A DNA stretch of 64,000 nucleotides from an uncultured Pelagibacteraceae bacterium (GTDB lineage: Bacteria; Pseudomonadota; Alphaproteobacteria; Pelagibacterales; Pelagibacteraceae): contig CACJOY010000002.1 of NCBI GenBank assembly GCA_902595125.1, forward strand, positions 1 through 64,000, read 5' to 3'. Of this stretch, positions 8,998 through 17,410 are shown piece by piece (position 1 is the first letter of the stretch; every line of letters begins with the position of its first letter). Position numbers and translations under genes: made by a program. A model generated the notes under the pieces. The model did no database searches. It was not told where the DNA came from and saw nothing but the letters and a program-made list of their open reading frames with translations.

Positions 8998-9098
8998 ATA
9001 AAAAATTAGTATTAATAGTTATTGCAGTTTTATTAATTGAATTGTCTGGATATGGAATATTCGCTTCATTATTTAGATTGTTAAATTCAGTAAATTAA
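8994..9098 (+). CDS. 34-residue putative membrane microprotein
   Basis: Starts at the ATG 8994, overlapping the stop of the preceding micro-ORF as ATGA, and ends with TAA at 9096-9098. The product is MNKKLVLIVIAVLLIELSGY followed by GIFASLFRLLNSVN: one hydrophobic span after two lysines, then an amphipathic tail. Its last codons overlap the convergent glutathione transferase gene by 4 bases. Together with the preceding micro-ORF it forms a possible pair translated by coupling from the dksA message. Function unknown. Confidence 0.45.
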   Translation: MNKKLVLIVIAVLLIELSGYGIFASLFRLLNSVN

Positions 9099-9721
9099 GG
9101 TTTTGGTATAACTTCATTTTTATTCATAAAAGAAAAACCTTTTATCACAGCTTCTCTTTTTGAAATATCATTATACCATCTTGTCAAATTTTTATAACTA
9201 GAAAGCCCTATATCATGCCATTCGTGCCTAGCAATCCATGGGAATGTTCCAATATCTGCAATTGTGTATTCTTCGCCTGATAAAAATTTTGAATTTGAAA
9301 GTCTCTCGTCAAGTTCAGCGTAAATTCTTTCTGCAATTTTAAAATATCTCTCTTCTCCAAATTTACTTTTTCCTGGGTTGTAATGATGAAATTGGTGGTG
9401 TTGACCTAACATTGGTCCAATATAGCCCATCTGAGCCATAAGCCACTGATTTATCTCTAATCTATTTTCTTTGTCATAAAATTTTCCACTATCCTCCGCT
9501 AAATACATTAGTATGGCACCAGACTCGAAAATTGTTTTATTTTTATTCTGATCAATAATTACTGGGATTTTACTTAATGGACTAATCTTTTTAAATTCAA
9601 GTTTAAACTGTTCGCCCTTATCAAGATCTATCTTGATAGTTTTATATTCATAGCCAATTTCTTCGAGCATAATACTAATTTTTTTTCCATTAGGTGTATT
9701 TGCTGAAAAAAGTTCTATCAC
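9095..9721 (-). CDS. Glutathione S-transferase, YfcG/Nu-like
   Basis: 208 codons. The N-terminal thioredoxin-like domain starts IELFSANTPNGKKISIMLEE. The Thr-Pro-Asn-Gly turn is characteristic of the YfcG/YghU (Nu) group, and SPLSKIPVI provides the conserved cis-Pro. The all-helical C-terminal domain ends with YTIADIGTFPWIARHEW. Nu-class enzymes are glutathione-dependent disulfide reductases. The start is GTG at 9721 in a GTGA overlap with the stop of the ferredoxin reductase gene, so it is co-translated with the redox genes upstream. The substrate is unknown. Confidence 0.85.
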   Translation of the reverse strand: MIELFSANTPNGKKISIMLEEIGYEYKTIKIDLDKGEQFKLEFKKISPLSKIPVIIDQNKNKTIFESGAILMYLAEDSGKFYDKENRLEINQWLMAQMGYIGPMLGQHHQFHHYNPGKSKFGEERYFKIAERIYAELDERLSNSKFLSGEEYTIADIGTFPWIARHEWHDIGLSSYKNLTRWYNDISKREAVIKGFSFMNKNEVIPKP

Positions 9722-10734
9722 TCTTTTTTACCAAGTCTCTTTAATAAGTTTGAAGAAGTAGTAGTAAATTCAAATCTATATTTTTCGTTTGGTCTTGCTA
9801 ATTTAAAACATGCTCTAGCAGCTAAAGCTCCCTCGTGAAAACCTGATAAGATAAGTCTTAATTTACCTGGATAAGTACAAATATCTCCAACTGCATAAAT
9901 ACCTTTTTGGTTTGTTTCAAATTTTTCGGTATCAACGGCTATAGTTTTTTTATCAATATTCAACCCCCAATTAGCAATTGGGCCCAACTGCATAATTAAA
10001 CCAAAAAAACCTAGGACATAATCAGTTTTTAAGTTTTTAGTCTCTCCATCATCACTTTTGATGTCAATATTTTCTATTTTATTTAAACCATTTATGTTTA
10101 CTAGCTGATATTTTGTGAATAGATTTATTTTTCCAACACTTGTTAATTCTTTAACTTTATTTAATGTTGCTTGCGCACCTCTAAATTCATCTCTTCTATG
10201 AACAAGATTAACTTTTGAAAATTTTGATAATTCAACTGCCCAATCTAAAGCACTGTCTCCTCCACCAAAGATTGTAACTGTTTTTCCTTCAAATATTTTT
10301 TTATCTTTAACTGAATAAAACAAGGATTTATTTTCAAATTTTTCACACTCTTTTGGGGAAAATTTTCTAGGTTCAAAGGAGCCTACTCCACCAGCAATTA
10401 TAACATTTGGAGTAGAAAAAGACTTGCCATTATTTGTTTTAACAATCCAATTTTTTTCTTCTTTTTTTACTTCATCAACTCTTTCACCTAAATGAAATTT
10501 AATATCAAAAGGTTTTAATTGATTGATTAAATTATTTGTTAATTCTTCACCAGTACACTCCGGTACTGCAGGGATGTCGTAAATTGGCTTATCTGGATAC
10601 AGCTCTATACACTGCCCACCAATTTTATCTAAATTATCAACTATCTCACAATCTAATCCAATTAATTTTAATTGGTGTGCTGTAAATAAACCAACTGGCC
10701 CTGCTCCAATAATTAATGCATCTGTTTTAATCAT
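9718..10734 (-). CDS. Ferredoxin-NADP+ reductase, thioredoxin-reductase-like type
   Basis: 338 codons. The FAD-binding GxGxxG is GAGPVGLFTAHQ at residues 10-21, followed by IGGQCIELYPDKPIYDIP, a signature of the TrxR-like FNR (YumC-type) family. The NADPH fold has FGGGDSALDWA, with HRRDEFRGA downstream. The C-terminal FAD contact is IYAVGDICTYPGKLRLILSG. The CxxC redox pair of true thioredoxin reductases is absent, which agrees with a ferredoxin partner. Its start abuts the ferredoxin stop, so the two encode an electron-transfer pair between NADPH and the ferredoxin. Confidence 0.92.
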   Translation of the reverse strand: MIKTDALIIGAGPVGLFTAHQLKLIGLDCEIVDNLDKIGGQCIELYPDKPIYDIPAVPECTGEELTNNLINQLKPFDIKFHLGERVDEVKKEEKNWIVKTNNGKSFSTPNVIIAGGVGSFEPRKFSPKECEKFENKSLFYSVKDKKIFEGKTVTIFGGGDSALDWAVELSKFSKVNLVHRRDEFRGAQATLNKVKELTSVGKINLFTKYQLVNINGLNKIENIDIKSDDGETKNLKTDYVLGFFGLIMQLGPIANWGLNIDKKTIAVDTEKFETNQKGIYAVGDICTYPGKLRLILSGFHEGALAARACFKLARPNEKYRFEFTTTSSNLLKRLGKKE

Positions 10735-11055
10735 TTAAGTTTGCTTTGATGGAATGTTAACAATTAATCCATCCAGTTCATCAGAAACTATAAGTTGGCA
10801 ACTTAGCCTACTATTTGTTTTTGGTTCAAATGCCATATCTAACATGTCTTCTTCACCGTCTTCTTTTTTTGGAAGTTTATTAAACCAATCTTCTTTGACA
10901 TAAACATGGCAAGTAGCACAAGCCATTCCCCCACCACAATCAGCATCGATTCCTGGTATATCATTTTGTACAGCCCCTTCCATAACAGTTAAGCCGTTTT
11001 GTACTTCAACGGTATGGCTTTTGTTGTCATGAGTGATGTAAGTTATTTTTGGCAT
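10735..11055 (-). CDS. [2Fe-2S] ferredoxin, adrenodoxin/FdxB type
   Basis: 106 codons. The cluster ligands are in [14 protein letters not shown] (three cysteines) and SRLSCQL (the fourth), in the vertebrate/bacterial adrenodoxin-like pattern. It should carry electrons from the adjacent TrxR-like reductase to iron-sulfur assembly or to oxygenases. It lies immediately downstream of proteorhodopsin, a linkage known in SAR11. It has little room for a leader: the proteorhodopsin terminator ends 18 bases before its ATG. Confidence 0.95.
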   Translation of the reverse strand: MPKITYITHDNKSHTVEVQNGLTVMEGAVQNDIPGIDADCGGGMACATCHVYVKEDWFNKLPKKEDGEEDMLDMAFEPKTNSRLSCQLIVSDELDGLIVNIPSKQT

Positions 11056-11061
11056 AGGATG

Positions 11062-11089
11062 TATATAGCCCTAAAAAAAAATAGGGCAA
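11062..11089 (-). promoter_or_regulatory. Possible leaderless promoter for the ferredoxin operon
   Basis: Read on the minus strand, TTGCCC (11089-11084), a 16-base spacer and TATATA (11067-11062) resemble a sigma-70 promoter. A start about seven bases after the -10 box would fall on the A of the ferredoxin ATG at 11055, giving a leaderless message. The -35 box is part of the proteorhodopsin terminator stem. This is inference from spacing only. Confidence 0.35.
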
Positions 11090-11112
11090 GTATGCAAAAA
11101 CATACTCGCCCT
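11073..11112 (-). terminator. Intrinsic terminator of the proteorhodopsin gene
   Basis: On the minus strand the sequence forms AGGGCGAGTATG, a six-base loop, then CATACTTGCCCT (12 pairs including one G-T), followed by A and nine T residues. It lies 25 bases after the proteorhodopsin stop. A second, shorter hairpin (GCCCTA with TAGGGC around the T tract) shares the middle arm and would compete with it. Confidence 0.85.
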
Positions 11113-11136
11113 AAAATTATTAAATTACCTTAGTAA

Positions 11137-11910
11137 TTATCTGCTTCTTGCACCAGCTGAACTTACTGCAGCAGCCCATATTACAAGACCGAATGCAATT
11201 TTATTTATAAAGTCAGCTAAGTTGTACACTACGTTTAGTGAGTTAGCATCTACACCACCTGTTAAGTATCCAAATACATAACCTAATGGGTAAATTGCCC
11301 AACCTACAGTTACAATCATTCTCATTGCACTGAACGCAGTTACTAGAGCTTTGTTACCACTCTTAGCAGCAGCTTTTCCAGCTTCACCTGAGAATATTTC
11401 ATAAAGAATGTATACCCAACCAGCCATACCGATAATGAAACCAAGTGTAGCGTTGATGTATCCAGCTTCTCCTAAATATCCACCGATTAACATTACTAAT
11501 GAACCAATTAGCAATCTCCAGAATATTCCAGAACTTGCTTTTCTTACAGCTACTAGAATTAAGTAGAATTCTATCATCTGTAGTGGCACTGTAATTAACC
11601 AATCAATGTATCTGTATACTGTTGGTGAGTCACCAGTCATAACCCATACTTCTCTCATGTACATGTAGTGAATGAAAGCAATACCAGTTACAAGACCTGC
11701 AACAGTTACTGATGTTTTCCAGCCAGGTGCAACAGTGTTTCTTTCCATAAAAAAGAATGCTGTAGCAGCTAACATACCCATTGAAATTATCCAAAAAGAT
11801 ATTCCAACGAAGTCATCCTGAGCTAACATCGTAGCGTCTGCTGCATGTGCAATGCTCGTTAAACCTGTTAAGGCAACGATTGCAAGAGCAAACATTTTAA
11901 GTTTTTTCAT
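11137..11910 (-). CDS. Proteorhodopsin, blue-absorbing type proton pump
   Basis: 257 codons, signal peptide ending AHA (residue 23), seven helices. The retinal Schiff-base lysine is K237 (FINKIAFG). Helix C reads RYIDWLITVPLQMIEFYLIL: D103 is the proton acceptor (Asp97 in green proteorhodopsin), E114 the donor (Glu108) and Q111 the tuning position (105), where Gln gives blue absorption. H81 corresponds to His75, which pairs with the acceptor. The protein pumps protons out of the cell in light. A strong Shine-Dalgarno (GAGGGAG, six bases before ATG), its own promoter and its own terminator suggest high expression. No retinal synthesis gene is in this window. Confidence 0.97.
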   Translation of the reverse strand: MKKLKMFALAIVALTGLTSIAHAADATMLAQDDFVGISFWIISMGMLAATAFFFMERNTVAPGWKTSVTVAGLVTGIAFIHYMYMREVWVMTGDSPTVYRYIDWLITVPLQMIEFYLILVAVRKASSGIFWRLLIGSLVMLIGGYLGEAGYINATLGFIIGMAGWVYILYEIFSGEAGKAAAKSGNKALVTAFSAMRMIVTVGWAIYPLGYVFGYLTGGVDANSLNVVYNLADFINKIAFGLVIWAAAVSSAGARSR

Positions 11911-11943
11911 AAAAAACTCCCTCTTTAGTTAGTTTTTACTTTT

Positions 11944-11975
11944 TAGTTTATATAAACTAGGCCAAGGCGAACCAA
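11944..11975 (-). promoter_or_regulatory. Proteorhodopsin promoter with a 16-bp palindrome over the -10 box
   Basis: On the minus strand TTGGTT, a 17-base spacer and TATAAA form a plausible sigma-70 promoter upstream of proteorhodopsin. The -10 box lies within a perfect palindrome at 11944-11959 (TAGTTTATATAAACTA). A palindrome in that position could be an operator for a dimeric regulator. The assignment is by pattern only, and AT-rich palindromes can occur by chance. Confidence 0.45.
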
Positions 11976-12124
11976 AGCCAAAGTTGTGCGTTAAATATCA
12001 AATTAATAGAGTTAATTGAAGACAAAATTGACATTAATAAGCATTGATTTTACTTACTTTTTAAAATTAAATACAATTTTTAAGTTAAAAATCAAAAAAA
12101 AGGCAATAACGAATCAAGTTTTAA

Positions 12125-14026
12125 ATGTCAGACAAATTCAACAAAATCTACGAACAATCAATTAATAATCCAGAAAAATTCTGGGATGATGCTTCAAATG
12201 ATATCTTTTGGTTTAAAAAACCAACAAAAATTTTGAATAAATCAAACCCACCTTTCTATAAATGGTATGAAGATGGAGTAACGAATACTTGTTATAACGC
12301 ATTAGATATTCACATCGATCAAGGTAATGGGGGGAAAATAGCATTAATATACGATAGTCCTATCACAGGAAATAAAAGTAAGTTTACTTACAAGGAATTG
12401 AAATCAAAAGTTTCAAAATTTGCAGGGGCATTGAGAGATCAGGGTGTTAATAAAGGAGATAGAGTGATTATTTATATGCCTATGATACCTGAGGCAGTGG
12501 TTGCTATGCTTGCTTGTGGAAGAATTGGAGCAATCCATTCAGTAGTCTTTGGAGGATTTGCCTCTAACGAACTTGCAAGTAGGATCGATGATAGTAAAGC
12601 AAAAGTATTAGTTACAGCTTCATGCGGTTTTGAACCTGGAAGGACTGTAGAATATAAACCTTTAGTAGATGAAGCGATTAAGCTTGCTAATCATAAGATT
12701 GATAAAATGGTTTTATTTCAGAGATCGGGTCATGAAGTTAAACTAAATGCTCCTAATGAGGTAAACTGGGAAGAGATAATTTCAAAAGCAAATGAAGTTG
12801 ATTGTGTTGAAATGAACTCAAATGAATTTGCATACATTTTATATACATCTGGAACAACAGGCACTCCTAAAGGTATAGTTAGAGACATTGGTGGTCACAT
12901 AGTTGCATTAAAATGGACTATGAAAAACATTTATAATATAGACGCTGGAGACATTTGGTGGTCAGCAAGTGATATTGGTTGGATTGTCGGACATTCCTAT
13001 ATTGTTTATGCACCTTTATTTAAAGGATGTACTACAGTTCTTTTTGAAGGTAAGCCAGTTGGTACTCCTGATGCTGGAGCATTCTGGAAGATCATTTCAG
13101 ATTACAAAGTTAAATCATTATTTACTGCTCCTACTGCATTTAGAGCAATTAAGAAAGAAGACCCTGATGGAAAATTCTTTTCTAAGTATGATCTTTCTAA
13201 ATTTGAAAGTCTTTTTCTTGCTGGAGAAAGAGCTGATCCAGATACAATCAAATGGGCTGAAAATTTATTAAATGTTCCAGTTATTGATCACTGGTGGCAA
13301 ACTGAAACAAGCTGGGCAATTAGTTCTAATTGTACAGGTATTGAAATGATGAAAACGAAATATGGTTCTGCTTGTAAAGCTGTTCCTGGATATGACGTCA
13401 AAATTATAAAATCAGATCAAACTTTAGCTAAACCAAACGAAATGGGAGATATAGTTGTTAAACTCCCTTTGCCTCCTGGGACCTTCCCTACACTTTGGAA
13501 TGCAGACGAAAGGTATAAGGAAAACTATATGTCTAATTACGAAGGATACTACCAAACTTATGATGCCGGACACATTGATGAGGAAGGTTATATTTGGATC
13601 ATGTCAAGAACAGATGACATTATAAATGTGGCTGGTCATAGACTGTCTACCGGTGCGATTGAAGAAGTTTTATCTGAACATCAATCAGTTGCTGAATGTG
13701 CGGTTCTTGGCATTGCTGACAAATTGAAAGGACAGCTGCCTATAGGATTAATTGTACTAAAAGCAGGTGTTGATAAAGATAATGAGACAATTTCAAAAGA
13801 GTGTATTCAAATGGTTAGAAATAACATTGGTCCTGTGGCTGCTTTTAAAGTTGTAATAGTAATTAAGAGACTTCCCAAAACAAGATCAGGAAAGATACTA
13901 AGAGGAACTATAAGAAAAATTGCAGATAATATTGAATATAAAATGCCTCCAACTATTGATGATCCAGCAATTTTAGATGAGATAAAAGAAGATTTAATAA
14001 AAAATAATATTTTAAAAAGTTCTTAA
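12125..14026 (+). CDS. Propionyl/acetyl-CoA synthetase, ACSS3/PrpE type
   Basis: 633 codons, the normal length of the acyl-adenylate enzymes. The P-loop is YTSGTTGTPKGIVRD; the following Arg-Asp, then SASDIGWIVGHSYIVYAPL, FEGKPVGTPDAGAFW and DHWWQTETSWAI are closer to PrpE/ACSS3 propionyl-CoA synthetases than to Acs. The adenylating lysine lies in LPKTRSGKILRGTIRK near the C-terminus. It activates a short-chain acid to its CoA thioester using ATP. It is transcribed divergently from proteorhodopsin across a 214-base gap. The preference for propionate over acetate is inferred from motifs. Confidence 0.88.
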   Translation: MSDKFNKIYEQSINNPEKFWDDASNDIFWFKKPTKILNKSNPPFYKWYEDGVTNTCYNALDIHIDQGNGGKIALIYDSPITGNKSKFTYKELKSKVSKFAGALRDQGVNKGDRVIIYMPMIPEAVVAMLACGRIGAIHSVVFGGFASNELASRIDDSKAKVLVTASCGFEPGRTVEYKPLVDEAIKLANHKIDKMVLFQRSGHEVKLNAPNEVNWEEIISKANEVDCVEMNSNEFAYILYTSGTTGTPKGIVRDIGGHIVALKWTMKNIYNIDAGDIWWSASDIGWIVGHSYIVYAPLFKGCTTVLFEGKPVGTPDAGAFWKIISDYKVKSLFTAPTAFRAIKKEDPDGKFFSKYDLSKFESLFLAGERADPDTIKWAENLLNVPVIDHWWQTETSWAISSNCTGIEMMKTKYGSACKAVPGYDVKIIKSDQTLAKPNEMGDIVVKLPLPPGTFPTLWNADERYKENYMSNYEGYYQTYDAGHIDEEGYIWIMSRTDDIINVAGHRLSTGAIEEVLSEHQSVAECAVLGIADKLKGQLPIGLIVLKAGVDKDNETISKECIQMVRNNIGPVAAFKVVIVIKRLPKTRSGKILRGTIRKIADNIEYKMPPTIDDPAILDEIKEDLIKNNILKSS

Positions 14027-14029
14027 AAC

Positions 14030-15337
14030 TTAATTAAATTTTAAAGGAGTGCCATCTGGATCTCCTATAATTTTACCGTCTTTCATTTTTATTTTTCCAG
14101 CAATTATAGTTGAAACGGGTGTCCCTTTGAATTCAACTCCATTAAATGGAGACCATCCACACTTACTCTCTATATTTTCATCTTTAATCACAATTTTTTT
14201 GTTCATATCCACAATGGTGAAGTCTGCATCAAATCCTTCTTTTATAAATCCTTTATTCTTTATCCCAAAAATTTTTACTGGATTTTCACAAACAAAATTT
14301 ATTAATTGGTTTAGAGATAATTTTCCATCATTGATGTGATTTAACATCACTGGCATTAAAGTTTGAACGCCAGGCATACCAGATGGTGAATTTGGGTATT
14401 CTTTATCCTTATTAACTTTTAAATGAGGTGCGTGATCAGAACCTATAGTGTCATTAAAATTATTTTTAACCGCATACCACAATCTATCATAATGAGTCTT
14501 ATCCCTAATTGGGGGATTCATCTGAGCATAAGTGCCAAGTTTATCATAACACTCTGGTGCATAAATTGTTAAATGCTGCGGTGTAATCTCAAAAGTAATA
14601 TTTCCTTTATGTTGAGATAAGAAATCAATTTCTTGCTTTGTCGTTATATGAAGAACATGTGCTTTTTTATTATACCGTTCTGCAATACGAACTATCCTTC
14701 TTGTTGATGAAATTGCACACTCATCACTTCTCCAAATTGGGTGAGAGTGAACATCACCTTTTTTAATCAATTTTTTATTAACATTTAAAATTGCTTCATC
14801 TTCAGAATGAACAGCTACAACTTTAGAACTATTTTGAAATACTGTTTCAATATCTTTCTCATCTGCAACCAAAAGATTTCCTGTTGAAGAACCTGCAAAA
14901 AGTTTTATCCCACAACAGCCTTCTAGATTCTTTAAATCTGCTAACTCATTAGCATTATCTGCTGTTGCACCAAAATAAAAAGCATAATTACAATACATCC
15001 TATTTTTTGCGAGATCTAATTTTCTTTGAAATTCTTTTTTATTTGATGTTGGGGGATTAGTGTTCGGCATTTCAAATACTGCTGTTATCCCTCCAACAAT
15101 AGCTGCTCTACTTCCTGAGTGAAGATCTTCTGTATCTGTAGATCCAGGCTCTCTAAAATGAGTTTGAGTATCTATACATCCTGGTAAAACGGTTAGACCT
15201 TTAGCATCTATAGTATCTTTTGCTTCTTCATTGATTTTGCCTATGTTTTGGATTTTGCCATCTTTGATGGAGACATCAACGTTTTTAAGCTCCCCATCAA
15301 TATAACATTGACCATTAATAATTATAAGATCTAACAT
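14030..15337 (-). CDS. pyrC: Dihydroorotase, class I
   Basis: 435 codons from ATG 15337; a TTG two codons upstream is less likely. The metal-binding HxR motif is THFREPGSTDTED. AGSSTGNL and later His residues (AVHSEDE, HVLHITT) fit a class I amidohydrolase dihydroorotase, and IGSDHAPH supplies the catalytic Asp. It makes dihydroorotate from carbamoyl aspartate in pyrimidine synthesis. The carA/carB genes that feed the same pathway are about 42 kb away in this window. It converges with the acyl-CoA synthetase with a 3-base gap. Confidence 0.92.
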   Translation of the reverse strand: MLDLIIINGQCYIDGELKNVDVSIKDGKIQNIGKINEEAKDTIDAKGLTVLPGCIDTQTHFREPGSTDTEDLHSGSRAAIVGGITAVFEMPNTNPPTSNKKEFQRKLDLAKNRMYCNYAFYFGATADNANELADLKNLEGCCGIKLFAGSSTGNLLVADEKDIETVFQNSSKVVAVHSEDEAILNVNKKLIKKGDVHSHPIWRSDECAISSTRRIVRIAERYNKKAHVLHITTKQEIDFLSQHKGNITFEITPQHLTIYAPECYDKLGTYAQMNPPIRDKTHYDRLWYAVKNNFNDTIGSDHAPHLKVNKDKEYPNSPSGMPGVQTLMPVMLNHINDGKLSLNQLINFVCENPVKIFGIKNKGFIKEGFDADFTIVDMNKKIVIKDENIESKCGWSPFNGVEFKGTPVSTIIAGKIKMKDGKIIGDPDGTPLKFN

Positions 15338-15380
15338 TTTCAAAAAAAGTAATTATATTAAAAGTTCATTCGATGCAAAT

Positions 15381-16268
15381 ATGAATAATAGTGTTTTTAT
15401 ATTACAGGATAGGGCCATAATCTATGTCAATGGTTCAGATGCTAAAGATTTTTTACAAAATCTTATAAGCAATGATATCAATAAAGTTACAGATAATTCA
15501 AGTTGTTTTGCCTCTTTACTTACACCACAAGGTAAATTTCTATTTGAATTTATTGTAGTCAAACATAAGTCAGGCTTCTTCATTGATTGTGAAAAAAATC
15601 AATCTGATGAAATATTTAAACAACTGAGTCTATATAAAATTAGATCAAAAGTAGAAATTTTGAATTTAAGTAACGAGTTTGTTGTTGCAAGTTTTGGGTA
15701 TGAAAAATACCTATCGATTGAAGGCTCTAAAGATATTTTAGGTTTCACATTCAAATATAGAGAAGATCCAATTATTTTAGATCCAAGAAATAAAAATTTA
15801 GGTGCAAGATTAATTATTAACTTAGAAAAACTTTATTTATCCCTTAAAAAATTAGATCTTAAAGACGATAAAATTGAAAACTATTATAATCAAAGCCATA
15901 ATCTTGGAATTGTTCCAAAAAACTTGAACCAACTACAAAACAAATTATTTGGTATTGAGTGTAATTTTGAAGAGCTAAATGGCATTGACTTCAAAAAGGG
16001 TTGTTATGTTGGTCAAGAAAATACTGCAAGAATAAAATTAAAAGATAAGCTTTCAAAAAGGTTACTACCCATCAAGGTAATTGAAGGAAAACTTTCTGAA
16101 AACGAAAAAATTTATAATAATAATATCGAAATTGGAAAAATTTTAATAAGTAATGATTACCCTTTTGGACTAATCAAGTATCAGGATGAAAATTTTGATA
16201 AAGACCAAACTTTTGAAAGTGAAAATGGTTCTTTTAAGATTTTTATACCTCCATGGCTCAAAATTTGA
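15381..16268 (+). CDS. ygfZ: YgfZ/CAF17 folate-binding iron-sulfur cluster assembly protein
   Basis: 295 codons, related to the T-protein of glycine cleavage. The hallmark KGCYVGQE of the YgfZ/IBA57 family is present near residue 208, with the essential Cys. The N-terminal part (YVNGSDAKDFLQNLISNDI, then LTPQGKFLFEF) is the GcvT-like tetrahydrofolate-binding domain. Family members help mature [4Fe-4S] enzymes; the neighbouring NadA is such an enzyme. It is divergent from pyrC with a 43-base gap. Confidence 0.9.
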   Translation: MNNSVFILQDRAIIYVNGSDAKDFLQNLISNDINKVTDNSSCFASLLTPQGKFLFEFIVVKHKSGFFIDCEKNQSDEIFKQLSLYKIRSKVEILNLSNEFVVASFGYEKYLSIEGSKDILGFTFKYREDPIILDPRNKNLGARLIINLEKLYLSLKKLDLKDDKIENYYNQSHNLGIVPKNLNQLQNKLFGIECNFEELNGIDFKKGCYVGQENTARIKLKDKLSKRLLPIKVIEGKLSENEKIYNNNIEIGKILISNDYPFGLIKYQDENFDKDQTFESENGSFKIFIPPWLKI

Positions 16269-16272
16269 GTTT

Positions 16273-16358
16273 TGGTGCGGCCAGAGAGACTCGAACTCTC
16301 ATGGACTAGGTCCACACGGCCCTCAACCGTGCCTGTCTACCAATTTCAGCATGGCCGC
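16273..16358 (-). tRNA. tRNA-Leu (GAG)
   Basis: On the minus strand, acceptor GCGGCCA pairs with TGGCCGC over seven bases, followed by A and an encoded CCA. The anticodon arm is CACGG, loop TTGAGGG, CCGTG, giving anticodon GAG. A long variable arm and T-loop GTTCGAGTC fit a class II leucine tRNA of 86 bases. Confidence 0.95.
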
Positions 16359-16414
16359 AAATATGACCCACATTAAATCAATGACAAGTAGGTTTCAAAT
16401 TGATAAATTTTCTC

Positions 16415-17404
16415 ATGGAATTTAATCAAGAGGTTAAAAAGGCTACAGACCCAATTTATCAAAAGATATCAAAGGTTATGCCTGAGATTGAATGGTCTGT
16501 GCATGCTCCCTATATTCATAAAATTAATAAATTAAAAAAAGAAAAAAACGCTGTTATTCTTGCTCATAACTATCAAACTCCAGAAATCTATCATGGTATA
16601 GCAGATTTTTCTGCCGACTCTTTAGCTCTTGCAGTTGAGGCATCAAAAACTTCAGCAGATATTATTGTAATGGCCGGAGTTCACTTTATGGCTGAGACAG
16701 CAAAATTAATGAGCCCCAATAAAAAAGTTTTGTTACCTGACATGAAAGCAGGTTGCTCTTTATCATCGTCAATTACTGCTAAAGATGTGAGACTTTTAAA
16801 AGAAAAATATCCTGGAGTTCCTGTTGTTTCATATGTCAATACATCAGCAGATGTAAAAGCAGAAACAGATGTATGTTGTACTTCTGCTAATGCTGTAAAA
16901 ATTGTCAAATCACTTGGAGTTAAAAAAGTAATTTTTTTACCTGATGATTATTTAGCCAAATATGTTGCTTCTCAAACAGATGTTGAAATTATTGCATGGA
17001 AAGGCATTTGCATCGTTCATGATCAATTTAATGAAAAAGAAATTAATGATATTAGAAACAAAAATCCTGGAATAAAAATTATAGCTCATCCAGAATGTCC
17101 ACCAGAAGTTATCAAAGCAAGTGATTTTGCTGGCTCGACTTCAGGAATGATTAATTATGTGAAAGATAATCAACCTAAAAAAGTTATGATGGTCACTGAG
17201 TGTTCAATGAGTGATAATATTCAAGTAGAAAATCCAAATGTTGAATTTATTAGACCATGCAATCTCTGCCCACACATGAAAAGAATAACTTTACCAAAAA
17301 TCTTAGACTGTTTAGAAAATGAAACTGGTGAAATTATTATGGATCAGGAAACAATTAATAAAGCAAGATTGTCTGTAGAAAAAATGGTTGCTATTGGTAG
17401 ATAG
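16415..17404 (+). CDS. nadA: Quinolinate synthase
   Basis: 329 codons from ATG 16415; the upstream in-frame TTG at 16400 is less likely. It condenses iminoaspartate with dihydroxyacetone phosphate to quinolinate, using a [4Fe-4S] cluster. Family motifs: LAHNYQTPEI, DFSADSLALA, MKAGCSL, VCCTSANA and CNLCPHMKRI, the last three supplying the cluster cysteines. It is followed six bases later by nadC. nadB (aspartate oxidase/dehydrogenase step) is not next to it. Confidence 0.96.
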   Translation: MEFNQEVKKATDPIYQKISKVMPEIEWSVHAPYIHKINKLKKEKNAVILAHNYQTPEIYHGIADFSADSLALAVEASKTSADIIVMAGVHFMAETAKLMSPNKKVLLPDMKAGCSLSSSITAKDVRLLKEKYPGVPVVSYVNTSADVKAETDVCCTSANAVKIVKSLGVKKVIFLPDDYLAKYVASQTDVEIIAWKGICIVHDQFNEKEINDIRNKNPGIKIIAHPECPPEVIKASDFAGSTSGMINYVKDNQPKKVMMVTECSMSDNIQVENPNVEFIRPCNLCPHMKRITLPKILDCLENETGEIIMDQETINKARLSVEKMVAIGR

Positions 17405-17410
17405 CTTTTT

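Noticed and set aside
9718-10734. Annotating the reductase at 9.7-10.7 kb as thioredoxin reductase
   Set aside because: The CxxC redox pair is missing, the IGGQCIELYPDK signature is of ferredoxin-NADP reductase, and a true TrxB with CATC is at 62.6 kb.
9095-11055. Reading the GST-ferredoxin reductase-ferredoxin run as part of the proteorhodopsin transcript
   Set aside because: A strong terminator lies between proteorhodopsin and ferredoxin; read-through is possible, but a single operon is not supported.
12125-14026. Calling the enzyme plain acetyl-CoA synthetase (Acs)
   Set aside because: Motifs around the P-loop and DHWWQTET region are nearer PrpE/ACSS3; acetate use cannot be excluded.
16186-16425. 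79-codon plus-strand frame across ygfZ end and tRNA-Leu
   Set aside because: It runs antisense through the tRNA and out of frame with ygfZ and nadA, so it is a shadow.
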